Shown piece after piece: positions 1 through 11,985 of a stretch of DNA of 64,000 nt; within the stretch, counting starts at the first letter, position 1, and each line of letters opens with the position of its first letter. The stretch spans positions 2,976,001 to 3,040,000 of the forward strand of contig JAULSR010000004.1 of assembly GCA_030512295.1 (NCBI GenBank), given 5' to 3'. Under the pieces are notes generated by a model. That model saw only the letters and a program-made list of their open reading frames with translations. It searched no databases and was not told the DNA's origin. The stretch comes from Bombardia bombarda. Taxonomy: Eukaryota > Ascomycota > Sordariomycetes > Sordariales > Lasiosphaeriaceae. The translations under genes and the position numbers were made by a program.

Positions 1-653
1 GGGGTTATGAACGTGAAGCCCGTTGTTGCAGGCTCATGGGTTCAGGAGTTAAGGGGCTTAGACTTAGAGGCTCAGGGGTAGTGTTTACAATCCTCGACTC
101 CATCCCCAACAGCAGATATGAGGCTTCCTTTTTCTGCTCTGTGACCATTATTCTCTTTTTATCTACTGATGATTGAACCATGAGCAGTTAAATCCGTTTC
201 TGTGACAAGATTCTCTTGACATGGACTTGAATGTTGAGCAAATATACAAAGCAAAAACTGCTTTGATACAATCTGAAATTCGCAACAATGGAGCTACTGA
301 CTACCTAAAAAGAAGCTCGCAAGAATGATGAGAGGAAAAGAGAGAGAAAGAAGTAGAAAGAATCATAAAAATCCAAAGCAACCTGTCCTCCCCTGCCATA
401 TTCAAACTCTGAACTCGCCCATCCACCTCGCAACCACCCATACCCCACAGCAAAACCCGTCCTTTTCCTGCTGTGCCTTTTCTTTTCAAACTCCATCCAT
501 GCTCTAGCAGAACTTGTAGTTGGCCTGGAAGACGAGATGAACGGATCCATCGAAGGCGTCGACCTGGTAGTTGGGGAAAACAGAAACAATTTTAATCGCG
601 CAATCAGCCCACTTTCCATTTGTGTGTGTGTGTGTGTGTATGTAGACTTGTCT
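1..653. other. Intergenic, downstream of the DUF4360 gene
   Basis: No convincing gene is visible. Short open frames lack family resemblance and splice support. A dinucleotide run (TG)9 lies at 621-638, just past the stop codon of the minus-strand DUF4360 gene, so it probably sits in its 3' UTR. Confidence 0.5.
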
Positions 654-1360
654 CTACTCGGCGCAGCGCTGCCACTTTGTTTGGATTTTCCAGGGAGATC
701 TCACCGTCATGGCGCCCTTCTTGGGGCTGGTGATGGGGTTGATGCGGACCTCCGAGTTGACGTTGAGGACGGTCGTGGTCTTGCCGCACTTGGACCACGA
801 CTGCGTGCCGACGCCGGCAATCATGTTGTAGTTGTCCTCGTAGGGCGCCACCAGGTTCTTCTGGAACACCACCTCCTGGGTGCTGTCGCCCGAGAATGTG
901 TAGCCGGCGCGGCACACGCCCGTCTGGCCCTCGGAGAGCGACGCGTAACCGGTGAAGCGTGTCTCGACGATGGACAGCCTAGAAGAAAGAGACAAGATAG
1001 GTATTCAGCTGTCATGTTTGCTTTTGGTGTGTTCTTGTCGGAGATGATCACTTACGAAAGGCCCTCGGGGAAGGACAGGTTGATGCTGACGCGGCAGTTC
1101 TTGCGGCTATCGGCGGCGGCGCTGCCAGGCCCAACGGTGACAATGTACTCATCAAAGGCCACATCGAAGATGGTGGCAGTCTCGTCAATGGTCACAAAGG
1201 CATGGCCAACCGGGCAGCCAGAGCCGATGGCGGTGACGCTGAGGATCTTGATATCGGAGGCATCGACAACGGGGGTGGTGAGCCCGCCCGAGCCACCAGA
1301 AGGGGCAGTAGGGGCAGCAGCCACGGCACCGATGAAGAGAGCGGCGGGGAAGAAACGCAT
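654..1360 (-). CDS. Secreted DUF4360 family protein
   Basis: Two exons, 1360-1056 and 978-654, with a 77 bp intron (donor GTAAGT, acceptor TTCTAG), give 209 residues. The ATG at 1360 starts an N-terminal signal peptide (MRFFPAALFIGAVAAAP), followed by a short Gly/Ser linker. The body holds the features typical of DUF4360 proteins: GSGCPVGHAFVTID near residue 46, a beta-rich segment, and several spaced cysteines suited to disulfides. The length matches the family norm of about 200. The biochemical role of this family is unknown; export to the cell surface or medium is inferred from the signal peptide. The 5' leader carries pyrimidine-rich tandem repeats at 1396-1468. The model is firm because the intron joins two conserved blocks in phase. 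Confidence 0.9.
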
Positions 1361-3355
1361 TGTGAAGGAAGGTTGGGTGTTTGTGGAAGAGGTGGGAAGT
1401 GAGAAGTGAGAAGTGAGAAGTGAGAAGTGAAGGATGTGGAAGTGGAAGTAGATGTGGATGTGGATGTGGATGAGACTGATGATGCTGGAATAAGACCCTA
1501 AACTCGAGGATGATTTGCTATCTTTATACATCGACGTCGATGTGGATGCCTCTCTCGACTTCACTAAGCAGTCATCGGTAGTGTCTCTGAGTCTCCATCC
1601 TATTTTGGACAGGCTGGTAGAGGCAGCACTGGCCACAAACCAGCAGTCCGATTCAGACATCACGCCATTCCGTTTCTCAAGTCTGGACCTGCAGCTATTC
1701 AGGGAGCCTGGCTGGGGTCAGACAAGCCATCGCCAGCATCATCCCGTTTCGCGGAACTGTTGTTTACATCCATGGTTACATTCAGACACCAGAGTCCCTC
1801 TCTTTCTTTATTCCCGTAAATGAAAAGTCCTAGGTCGGTATGACCGCTGGGTTTCTGGATTTAATGATACAAGGTACTAATACAACGAAATATAAATTAA
1901 ACACAGCAGAGTTGAGCCAAGGAGCAGGATATATATTCTCACCATGATACTTCGTCTATGTAACCCGAATAGTACAATCATAGGAATTGGTCTGACAGGT
2001 TGGTGCGCAGATATGTCCCATGCATCCTTTAAGGGATCTGCTACCAAACCCATATAGCTACATGAAGGGAATAAGACCCTACTTCCCTATGTTTAGAGAC
2101 TGCGATAGATTTCGATCTTAGAGCCCTGCATGAAGTGAGGCAGACAGCCTCCATTCCAGATCTATTTCTCTTGCGTCGTGATCACTACTACCTAGTCAAA
2201 TACGAGGCGGCTCAATACGGCCATGTCAGCTTCATCCAACATTAGTGCATATTGAAACAGCAGTCAGGGCTCTTAATGTGCGTTTCTCGTCAATTAAATC
2301 ATTAAATCTTCCCGCAAGCGGATGCTTCTGTCCGTTCTAGGTACTAACAAGACCACCATGGAACCGGGAATAGTCAGATTTATATAGTTGACATGTGTTA
2401 GACGAGGCGTCTTAAGAGGCGGCTCTATATTACTCAGACAGCTCGATATTTGTTCTCAACTGAATGTCCCAGGACCAAATAATCCGGGGTTGAGTGCCAA
2501 GAGTCAGGTCATATAAGTTCTTGATGAATATCTTGTCCCTGAGGAACAATATTGATCTCTGGCCGTAAGGAGGCCATATCGTTAGAATAGGTACTAATGT
2601 GTTTAGGTGCTGCAAGACCAGGATATTCGGATCTCGGTCATCTGACACCATCTCGTATGCACGATCCGGACGATCTTTTGATATTAAGGGACGGTAGGGA
2701 CTTAAGTTTCCGAGTGGGTCGCTTGCTTCTCTGTCTGCTTGCTTCTCTATCTGCAGGGTCCTGCCCGTGTTGAGGCCCTCCAGCCCAGTTCGGGTCTTTG
2801 ACAATATGGCTAAAGTGCACCGCACACTCTTGGCACCTACCATCGGGTGACGCTCCGCTGTTCTCCTGTCATGGTCATTCATTGAGTGAGAGGCGGTCAA
2901 TGATTATTAGCCTGTGCAATAACACAGCGCAAACACCTACTATTTTTACGCTTGATTGTCTTTAATCATGTCGCAATAGCAGGGGCATTCATAGCACTGG
3001 CATGTAAAAAGGGCTGAGGCAGCATATTGTATATCCAAGTCGGCCGCCTCGTATATATATGACATGGGGGCACCTCACGGATTTACTGCAGATGCGTCGT
3101 TACTTCTGCATTAGCTCAATCTATACACATTGAACGTAACGTGCCTTTTTGTCTGTAATTGTGTCTAAACTGCAGGTACTGGTACAGTTACTACTATATA
3201 ATTCCAGCGTTGTCGTTTATAACCAACATCTGAGTCAAAGAAGGACTGTTGAGCCTCCGATTGCAATGCATTACCTCTTGAACGGCATAGCAGTTACTAT
3301 TGAACACGGTTCAAAATGACACATCCTTGGCCAGACGTCACACGCCCCACCTCAA
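1361..3355. other. Intergenic, AT-rich, about 2 kb
   Basis: Apart from the DUF4360 promoter at the left end, I see no supported gene. The longest open frame (minus, about 2882-2430, 150 codons from its first ATG) resembles no family I know and has no splice context. Many stops in all frames and the AT-rich composition suggest non-coding or eroded DNA. Confidence 0.5.
1396..1468. repeat. Two adjacent short tandem repeats in the DUF4360 leader
   Basis: Five copies of the 7-mer GAAGTGA fill 1396-1430, followed at 1451-1468 by three copies of GATGTG. On the coding (minus) strand both become pyrimidine-rich tracts 36-110 bp upstream of the start codon, a position where fungal promoters often carry CT-rich initiator tracts. 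Confidence 0.8.
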
Positions 3356-4454
3356 CTAGAGACTCATTTTCTTAATAGCCAATTCCAACGACTAAAGAAG
3401 ACGAGAAATCCAACGTTAGAATTGCCTATAATCAGACTCAGTGGAAGTCAGGATGACTCACCTTCAACTTTCGGTCCAATCTTTTACTCTTTCTCCTCCG
3501 CTGCATCTTGGTCGACCTCATCCTCAGCTCCTTTGACACAGCACTTCTCCCTTTAGCACCGATACCGGTCCGGGAAAGTGATGATAACATTCCGTGATGC
3601 CCCCTCAATCGTCCCTCTGCTGTCCCAGCAGCAGACTTGGTTCTTGTTCGATGCTCTCCGGGCCACTCAATAGCCAATTGCGTTGGAACGGTGGCGTGGT
3701 GTTGCTCTTGAGCCAAGGTTGAAGACACCAGTGACTCAGCCACTCTTTGAGCCTGAGCCTGAAGCACCTGTTCCTCTGATGCATAGCGGTAGTATCCCAG
3801 ACATAACTCCTTTCCTCCCGTCCTTATGCTGGCCATATACTCTGCGTCGACAAAGAGCTGCTGATGTTCAAACAACCCCCAGCAACAGCGGCGCACAGCT
3901 GCTTCTGTTGCGTCCTTATCATCTTTCTCGCCCGATCCTTGTCTGGGAGTTCCATGGATCTTATCATCTCCAAACTGGGAAGCAAACCGGGCAGCCAGAT
4001 CCCCCTTCTCATCTGGCTGTGAGTTCTGGTCTCCAAAGATCATGACAAGAAGGCCGACCACCATAGTGGAAATATCTCGAATGATGGCATGCAGAGACTG
4101 GTAGCTAGCTGCTCCTTCCGAGTCGGTATCAAGGTTCAGTATTGCCATGATCTCCCTGACAAGTGCAATTTGATCTTCATCAGACTTTGGCGGGGTTGTG
4201 ATTATAGCCAAGGCACAGTTCAGCACGGCGTCCAAGTCAATGTGTGTCATGATGGAGTCGAAGACAGTCATGGTACTACGAGGCGGTAGCACTGGCTCCT
4301 CGATGTCTTTCTCTGCCGATGCAGCCGTAGACGCCCCCGGCAGTGGAGGGTTGATGTCGGGTGTTTGGTTTTGGTCAAGAGGGTCGGGATTGCTTGGAGG
4401 CGAAATGCCGTAGTCAACATCCATGTCCATCTCCATTGACAGACTTCCGTCCAT
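3356..4454 (-). CDS. Hypothetical protein with basic C-terminus
   Basis: ATG at 4454. I prefer a two-exon model: 4454-3462, then 3391-3356, 342 residues. The intron has donor GTGAGT, a TCTAAC branch site about 25 nt before a pyrimidine tract and a TAG acceptor. Read without splicing, the frame ends at 3438 and gives 338 residues, so only the last few residues differ. The N-terminus is Met- and Pro-rich and acidic; residues about 60-150 look helical and hydrophobic in parts (STMVVGLLVMIFG); the C-terminal 40 residues are very basic (KMQRRRKSKRLDRKLK), which would suit a nuclear or nucleic-acid-binding protein. I do not recognise the family. Not a transmembrane protein with any certainty. Confidence 0.6.
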
Positions 4455-5482
4455 GTTTTCGGTTCGTCGAGGGCATAGAATATGGTAGTCGCAATGCTGT
4501 AGGTTCTAACTGCCCATGAAGAAGAACAATTGTGAGTGTGTATCCAATAAGAATGGAGCTTTGATGAAGGCTCGAGTAGGCACATTTAATTCAGCAAAGG
4601 AAGGGTTGGAATAGAGAGAAACACGAGATATTAAACTTACCGCTTGTGCAATCTTGTTATGTAAAGACACGACAGAACGTTTTCAATACTGGATCGTAGT
4701 ATGATTGTGTGATGGCTGGGATGTGCTGTACATCAGGGCGGAGTTGGCCTTGAGGCTAACTTGCTGCGACTTGAGGGTGTCGGGTTGTTATCATATTTTG
4801 CCTCCTCTCTCGTAGCAGAAGTTGGAAAAGAGATGTGATTGGAGATTGATGATCTGAAACGAAACCAAAAACACGAGATTGCCCAATGTGCCACTGATCG
4901 GGGCCTAACTGTGCCCTATGGAGGCTAGCAAAGACACGACAGTCGGCACCCAACCACGTCATTCATCCAACACACATCAAGTCGCCAATGACAGCCCAAT
5001 GACTGAGGTACAAGTAAAAACCTAGAAAGAGCAACTCGCCAAATACAGCTGGCAATCAAGACCCGTGATGATACGGTATTGTTCATCAGCAAACCAAAAC
5101 GAGGTGATGATACCAACCTTGCTTACCGAGGCTGGTCACAAACTGTTGGCGAGCCAGCCCATTGCCTCTGACGTGTACCCCTGGGTCGCTATCAGACGTT
5201 GATAAAATAAATCTCAATCATAGTTGGCTATGAACTTTAATGATCTGTAATGTCGTTTTGGCGGCATTATATCATTCTCGCTAGGATCATGTCAAGATTG
5301 CGGCAAGTACCTCCGTCCAAAGATCCGCACACCAAAGACATTATCGACTTTTATTTCATTACCTCGCTATAGATATCAATATGCGCCTTGTGAAACATCA
5401 AGCCAAGCCGTTACATGTATTCCAAAAATGCACCAACATACCAGATCAGCCTATCGCCAGTTTTTGTGTTGCATTTGTTCCC
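4455..5482. other. Intergenic between hypothetical gene and sugar transporter
   Basis: This stretch holds the promoter and leader of the minus-strand hypothetical gene on the left and the 3' region of the sugar transporter on the right. No open frame with codon bias or family resemblance is visible. Confidence 0.5.
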
Positions 5483-7552
5483 TCATTTTAGTGCCGAGTC
5501 ATATTTTCTCAGACAGGTCGAGTACCTCCTCGCCATATGCTCTGGTGGCACCCAGCTGCTTGACTTCCTCGCCGACACCTCAAATATCAGATCGACCTGC
5601 TCCAGTGTCAGGCCCTTTGTCTCAGGCACGAACCAATAGGTAAATGCACATCCCAGCAGACACGCGCCTCCCCAGATGAGAAAGACTGTCGGACCCAAGT
5701 TCCAGTGGTCGCTATCGACCAGCACCGGCGTCAGGAAGCTGATAATCGTGTTCCACAGCCAGTTTGTCGATGTAGCCAAGCCCACGCCTCTCGCGCGTAC
5801 CTGGAGCGGGAAGATCTCGCCCGTGATGATCCACGCGCCAGGTCCCCACGTGGTTGCGTAGAAGAACAAGTAGACACCCACGCCCGTCATGGTAGTCCAG
5901 AAGGTCCACGCTGGCTGGCGCTCCGAGGGTGCGAGACCGCGCACGTCTGGTGTCTCGTTACGTGGGCTGCCCTTCCATATCAGGGCGGCGACGGCAACTG
6001 CGATCTGGCAAACAGCCATGGCGACAGAGCCAGCCATCAGCAACGTCCTCCGTCGGCAGATGTTGACCAAGTAGAAGGACACGATGGTGGATCCGACGTT
6101 GATAGCGCTCATGACCACAACAATGACAAAAACATTATCGAAGCGCTGCTGTTTGAAGAAGGCTGTGCCGAAGTAGAAGATGAAGTTGACGCCGCTGATC
6201 TGCTGAAACATTTGTACTGCCGCAGCAAGCAAGGTCCTTCTGACATTACTGCCACGCTGCTTCCATGGCCCACGGAAGCAGTTGGCCCATGACCCCCAGT
6301 ACGTGTCCGTACCCGGCGGGGACATGCTCATCTCATGGTCGTAACTGGCAACGATATCATGCAGCTCCGCCCTGACAGAGTCTGCATCCTCTGGCTGGCA
6401 GCGTAGTCTCGCCAGCGCAGTCTGCGCGCGGTCCAGCTTGCCCTGCTTGACGTACCAGCGTGGCGACTCGGGCAGGAAGATTAGGCCAACGGCCAGAATC
6501 ACGGCCCATACGAGCTGCAGACTTATGGGGATGCGATAGCTGCCCTTATTCCAGATATCGCGGGTCCCAAGATTGACACAAGCTGATATCAACAGTCCCA
6601 GCGTGATGGACAGCTGGTAGAAGGCGACCATGACGCCACGAAAGGGAGCCGGCGAGATCTCGGACAAGTACAAGATGATGACAGTGCTGACCATGCCCAT
6701 GCCCAGGCCCGTCTCGAACCGGCCTCGGCCGAGAAGGTCCATGTGCACCGACACGGTCTGGTCCACCACGCCCCAGATAAAGACGACACACGCGATGATC
6801 ATTGCGGCTCGCCGCCCAAGGTAGTCGGCCGCATCAGAGCCGAGAATGGAGCCTACACACGTACCGGCCGATAGTAGACCGACGATGAGGGACTTGTCTT
6901 TGCCGGGCAGGCGAAACCATGCCGGCTCTCCAAGGGCGGTGGAGAGCGGGGAGGACTTGTCGAGGAAAAACGGCCGCTCGCGGCGCTCCAGGCGCAGCCA
7001 GGGAGGGGGTGTGTTGTCTTCGTATCGGAGGGCAATGAACAGAGTCTCAGCAGAGGGGACTGCGGAAGGCGAATCGATGGATGGCGAGAGACGGTCGTGT
7101 AGCTGGTTGATGGAGACGGGCCCGCTGATGACGGCGTCGTAGCGATCAAGGATGTGGTTGCCGGAGAGGTCGATTACTGGAACGGCAGTAGGCTGGAGGG
7201 AATAGCCTCTGAAGGCAGACGGTTCAGTCCTGGCTGATACTGAGGATGAAAGGAAACAAGGCGGCACTTACAAGTACAGATTCTCGAAAAAGGGCATCGC
7301 CATGACACCGTTGATGTAGCCCGTGTCATAGCCAAACAAGATGCCCCCAAAGCCGGCAAAGGCGCAAATTCCGAGCGCTTTCCACGTCGGCAGAGGCTTT
7401 GCGTGGCGTCCATTGGAAGCTTGGTTGGACGAATCGCCCCCGATCGATTCCTGGTGGCTATATGCTCGTTGCTCCGGTATCTTTCTTGTTGAGGCGGAAA
7501 AGTGCGTATCCAGCCCATATTTCAGGGACGATTGTCTCGTGGCTGTGGCCAT
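5483..7552 (-). CDS. MFS sugar (hexose-type) transporter
   Basis: Exons 7552-7272 and 7208-5483, 63 bp intron (GTAAGT/CAG), 668 residues. It is a 12-TM major facilitator of the sugar porter family in the plasma membrane. Signatures in order: TM1 GGILFGYDTGYINGV (about 70-85), DYLGRR after TM2, PESPRWYVKQGK before the central loop, QQISGVNFIFYFGTAFF in TM7, and PETKGLTLEQVD at the end of TM12. The protein is long for the family (usually 500-570). The surplus is an external loop of about 100 residues between TM1 and TM2 (about 97-199) that is proline- and charge-rich and lacks splice signals, so it is coding rather than a missed intron. The substrate is probably a monosaccharide; which one cannot be told. 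Confidence 0.92.
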
Positions 7553-8994
7553 ACTGAGGATCAGATCGAGGAAGGCGGGCGAAATTAATCAGGAAGAGGG
7601 TTGTAGAGTGGTTGTATGTTCAAATCGGTAATTCTGCTGGTTGCGCTGGCTTGTGGTCAATCATGGGATGGCCATTAATATCTTGACCACGAATGGTTAT
7701 TTCGGCTCGAGCTCAACTGAAAATAAAGAATGGTAATGGAGATGCCGTCGAACAAAAGGCAAACGTTGGAGCTTTTTCGAAAAGATGAACATGATTGCAT
7801 GCCATGGTTGCGGCCGAGACGGGAACTTTGGCGCAGCTCCTCCTCCTCTTTTCCAGCCATGGCGTGTCAAAGGTTGCCCGACATAGCCGGCGCGCATCTG
7901 ACACAAAGTGCAGGCGTCATGGAGCTTGGCCCAGGGCAGCTGCTACCTTATTAGCACACAAGGCAGGAACGATCCTGACCGAGGAAGGGGCGCCCATTTT
8001 CCATTTCCCGTGCTGTCACAAGCCGGGGCTTGAAATGGCTGACGTCAAGCTCCTCTCGTCGAAGTCTCGATTGCCTTCAGTTTTGGAAGAAATTTGAACG
8101 ACCCAGATGGTCATATTTGTGCAAGAGGACTCGGAAGATATCATCTTTTGGTGGCGCTCAAGCTGAACCCAATTCACTCATTCCACGCCAACATTGTTCC
8201 TTCCTCTGACTCTCCTTTACTGTCTCCACTTCACCTCCGTGGTGCTCCTTCCTAAGCCATGGATCAGCACGACAGCTGCGCTACCTTACTGAACAAGGGC
8301 ATCAGCACCCAGAAGGAGTCCATGCCATTATACCACCCACCACAATGATCAGCGTGTCTCACCAAATACTGAAAAGAAAAGAAAAAGCAAACTGGTGTAG
8401 CTGTATTGTGTGTTCACTCACTCGTGAATCATATCAGCACCATCTAGATAGCCAAGGTGCTTATTGTTCCGTCCTTCACATGCTAAATCATGCTCGTAGC
8501 CACCGATATCATCGATTGTTGCGAATGTGGACGCCTCAAGAGATCCACAAACCACTGCGCCCTTAGACGTAATGCCTATCCGATCAGACTGCAGCAGCTC
8601 CATGTTACCATGAGGCGGTTCACCAAAGATAACTGTGACTTTACTGAATGTGACGGATATACATAAATCCCTACGCACATGTTATCTCGTCATTCAACTC
8701 GCTACATCATATCATGAAAATGAAAGAGCCACGGTTATACCGATGATCAAATAACACCCGTGGCACCCATACATCAAAGCTCTTTATCTACTTTAATGTT
8801 TGTGCCACCGAGATTACAATGGCGGTCCTTGTTTTATCCACCAGTTCTGTCTTTGGAGTATGAGGCGATGCTAGCAACTACGACCCCAACAAGTCCACAT
8901 CACTTATATGCCCGCCATGACATAAATATCCTTCTTCCGCTACCTGCTCTGTATCCTCACATGACATGCCAGTCTCTCGTTGTACCTGCCCTGC
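7553..8994. other. Intergenic, about 1.4 kb
   Basis: The right flank of the sugar transporter start (its promoter) and the 3' flank of the Vac1-like gene. Short open frames around 8345-8680 overlap each other on opposite strands and show no family resemblance. No gene called. Confidence 0.5.
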
Positions 8995-11375
8995 TCAGGT
9001 AAGATACCTAGTCTGTCCCGCACAAACGAAACCAGTGAAAAACCAACGACCAAAAAAAAGCCCAACTCCATGCAATGCATCAATATGAAACAGTAATGAA
9101 CCCGACAAACACCAAACGCAAATCCGAAGCCGAGATATAACCGATAAATCACCTTCAAATCCCAGGCCCAGCCGGTAGCTAGGCCTGAGCCTCAGCCTCC
9201 TTGGCGCCCAAGTATACACCCTCCCATCGCCCAACCACCCCCTCACCACCTTTGCCACGTGTTCAATCTCCCTATCCAACTCGTCCAAATTCCGCGTCAG
9301 CGCGCCAACCTCTTCCATCCTCCTCCTACCCCTCGCGCCGTCCAGCATCTCCTTAACAAGAAACCTCTGCTCTTCGAGCACAATCAGCCTCTCCCTCGCC
9401 TCCTTCTCCTCCGTCTCAAGCGCCGACAGCGCCGTGCTTACCTCGCTTGCGCCGCCGACACTGCTCGTCTCGGCGTCGAACCCTCCGTTTACAGAGCCAG
9501 AGGCCGACTCTCCGTTCCTCAATGGCGATAAATGCATGCCTCCGTTCCTCCCGTCGGAGAGCAGCCTTCTGTGGTGATGACTTGAGCTGCTACTCGTCGA
9601 CTTGAGTATTTGCGGCACCCCCTTCATCGGTATCAGGTTTGTATGCAGAAACGTCGACGCGCTCGCGTAGATGGCCTTTTGTAGTCGTAACTGGGTGGGG
9701 CTGCTGGTCTTCATGTCCCGTATCCTCTTGGCTGCCACGTCGTACTTGGCAAAGGCGTCCGTCAGTCGCTTCCGGATCTTGGCCGCCTCTTGGATCTGCG
9801 CATGCGTCGGCGGTGGCTTCTTGTTGTGGCTGTTGTTGCTATCCCCATAGTCGTCATCCTCGTCTGGGGGTTGCAGTGCCAGAAGGGATTTCTGGAAGGA
9901 CGGCATGAGCATGCGTATGCCGCGCTCGAACTGGCGCAGCGTTTCATACGCGCGCTGGTCTGGTGGTTTGTGGCTGATGGAGTCGGCAAAGTCTTGGAGA
10001 GAAAAGATGGTGGATTTGCAGTCGCGGCACATGCGGACGTCGACGTGCAGCTGGCCGTTGAGTGCTGTTGTGGGCTTTTCCGATGATGGGACCTTTGTTG
10101 CTTTGTGGCTGTTAGTTTGACAAGTCGGATGGAAAGGAGATATATTATGCACTCACGGCTCGAAACGTTCAAACCAACCTCGCTTGAACACCCTGTATGG
10201 GGATCTGCACAGACGACACGCCCACACATGCGGCAGTGATGTCGCCTGAAGGTCCACGATCGAAACTCTTGCTTGCAAAACGGGCAGTTAGTTACCACCG
10301 CGTCATCCTCCCATGTAACGACAGACTGCTCAATCATCTTGCGCTGGTTCTTCTGTCCTGCCAGTGACGCCACAGGTGACAAGAGACTCGATCCATTCGT
10401 GACCGCCTCTGGCGGTGCATCGGCCAGCATACGAGTAAGCTTGGTCAACCTCTTTTCCAGTCGCTGCACCTCGAGACGATGCCTATCAACCCTCTTGGCG
10501 CGTATGGCCGAGAATTCGGCCATGTGGTCCCGTATGAGCCCATTGTGATCGTTGTATCCATCGCGCGACTTGTAGCAAGTTTCGCACACGCGGCACCATA
10601 CGCCTCGTACGGGCTCGTGGTTGGCCGACCGCGACAGCTTCATCTGGTACATGGTGTGCTCCTCGCAGAAGAGTCGGCCGCAATTTCTGCAATGGACGTT
10701 GCCGTTGAGGGGATTAAGCCTCTTCCCGCATGGGGGATCTGTGCAGAAGTCGGTTCCTGTCGGCCGTTGCCAGTGCTTGCGTGTGACGAGCTCTTCGGGA
10801 TCGACGACGGTGTCAATTATTGGGCGTCCGGAGGCAGTAGCCGGCATGGGGACTGGCTGGGTCTCGTTGGATTCGAAGACGTCTAGACCTCGGATCTTCT
10901 GGTTGATGATGGACAAGGGCTGAAAGCGTTTCGCCTTTAGAACCTGCTTGTCGAACCATGTCTTGACCTCGTCCTGGGCGGCTTCGGGGAGTTCTTGGTG
11001 CAGGTCGTCGATGTGTCGGTTGAGCTGCAGAAGGGTCACCATCTCCTCTTCGCAGATGGGACAGACCAACCTGTTGCTTGGCTGGGCGCCATTGGAGGGG
11101 CCGGCGAGGCTGATGTTGGAGGTCAGGTCCTGGGCGAAGTCGGGGAGTGGACTGGACGAGAGGGGCGAGATGGAGTTCTGGGTCGAGTTGCGCGAGTGGA
11201 ACGAGACGGTGCTGCTTTCGGAGGGAGCAAAGGGGCTTGCGGATCGTCTCGGATGCTGTAATTGTTGCTGTTGCTGCTGGTGTTGGACTGACGATGGCGA
11301 CGGCGACGGCGATGGCGGGGCGAGGCCCTTGCCGCTCCCCAAGATCCTGCCTCCTCCCAGTCGGCGGCTCGACAT
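8995..11375 (-). CDS. FYVE zinc-finger endosomal tethering protein, Vac1/Pep7 (rabenosyn-5) type
   Basis: Exons 11375-10157 and 10100-8995, 56 bp intron (GTGAGT donor, CACAAAG acceptor, chosen because it alone keeps frame), 774 residues. Order of domains: low-complexity Ser/Gln/Pro N-terminus; C2H2-like finger CPICEEEMVTLLQLNRHIDDLH (105-126); a degenerate FYVE-like cysteine cluster (211-268); coiled coil (about 285-320); a true FYVE finger starting with WEDDAVV (355) and carrying RRHHCRMCGR (377-386), interrupted by the intron; then a helical C-terminal region with FERGIRMLMPSFQKSLLALQ. FYVE fingers bind phosphatidylinositol 3-phosphate, and Vac1/Pep7 links Rab5-type GTPases to Vps45 during Golgi-to-endosome transport. 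The last 75 or so residues are hydrophobic and unlike the family, so the true C-terminus may be spliced differently. Divergent from the Met8-like gene. Confidence 0.9.
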
Positions 11376-11985
11376 TTTCGACTGACTGCTCGGTCAATTC
11401 GAGGACAGCGATTGATGCGGAGGCCTGCTATTCCCTACTCGAGGCTCCTGGCCGCGCACACATGTCTGCTCGGCGAGGCGAGGGGCGAGTTCACTGTTGA
11501 CAGACAGTAGGGTAGTGGGCGGGTGCGACGGCGGCCAACCGTTCCAGGTTGGATCGCCAAGCACTGGGGGGAAGCCTAGTTTAGGTAGGTGTGTTGCCCC
11601 TGTAGCGCCATTGGTTGTTGGTCACCGCTGCCAGTCACTGGCGGCCTGCACTTGCAGCGATGTTTCGGGATGCACGCGGGTGGGGTCCAGTGGGGGTGGT
11701 GCTGTAGCCAGATGCTGCAGAGAGACCTTGTTTGAGACCAAGACAGTATGAACAGCAAGGTCTCTCTCTAACATTTAATTCCGAAAACTGGCAAACCAAA
11801 AAAAAAAAAAGCAACGTTCAAGGGTGACCCCATCCCATGCGGGCGAATTGTTATGTCATTGGATCTTTAGTTGTCGCAGACAGCCTCCCGACCTCGCTCA
11901 CCACCGCCATGGCCAGCTGAAATGATTCTCGGTCCACTGTCAACCTGCTGGCGACGATCAACAGACGACGAGGAGATTCAGAAAA
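11376..11985. promoter_or_regulatory. Shared promoter region of Vac1-like and Met8-like genes
   Basis: A 610 bp spacer between two head-to-head start codons, so it must hold both promoters. It has a short A-run at 11799-11811. I see no motif that identifies a specific regulator. Confidence 0.55.

Noticed and set aside
537..1409. Plus-strand open frame of 290 codons
   Set aside because: Antisense to the DUF4360 gene, which has a signal peptide, a conserved intron and family motifs.
2430..2900. Minus-strand open frame of about 150 codons
   Set aside because: Begins at a TTG, lies in AT-rich spacer, and shows no recognisable domain or splice signals.
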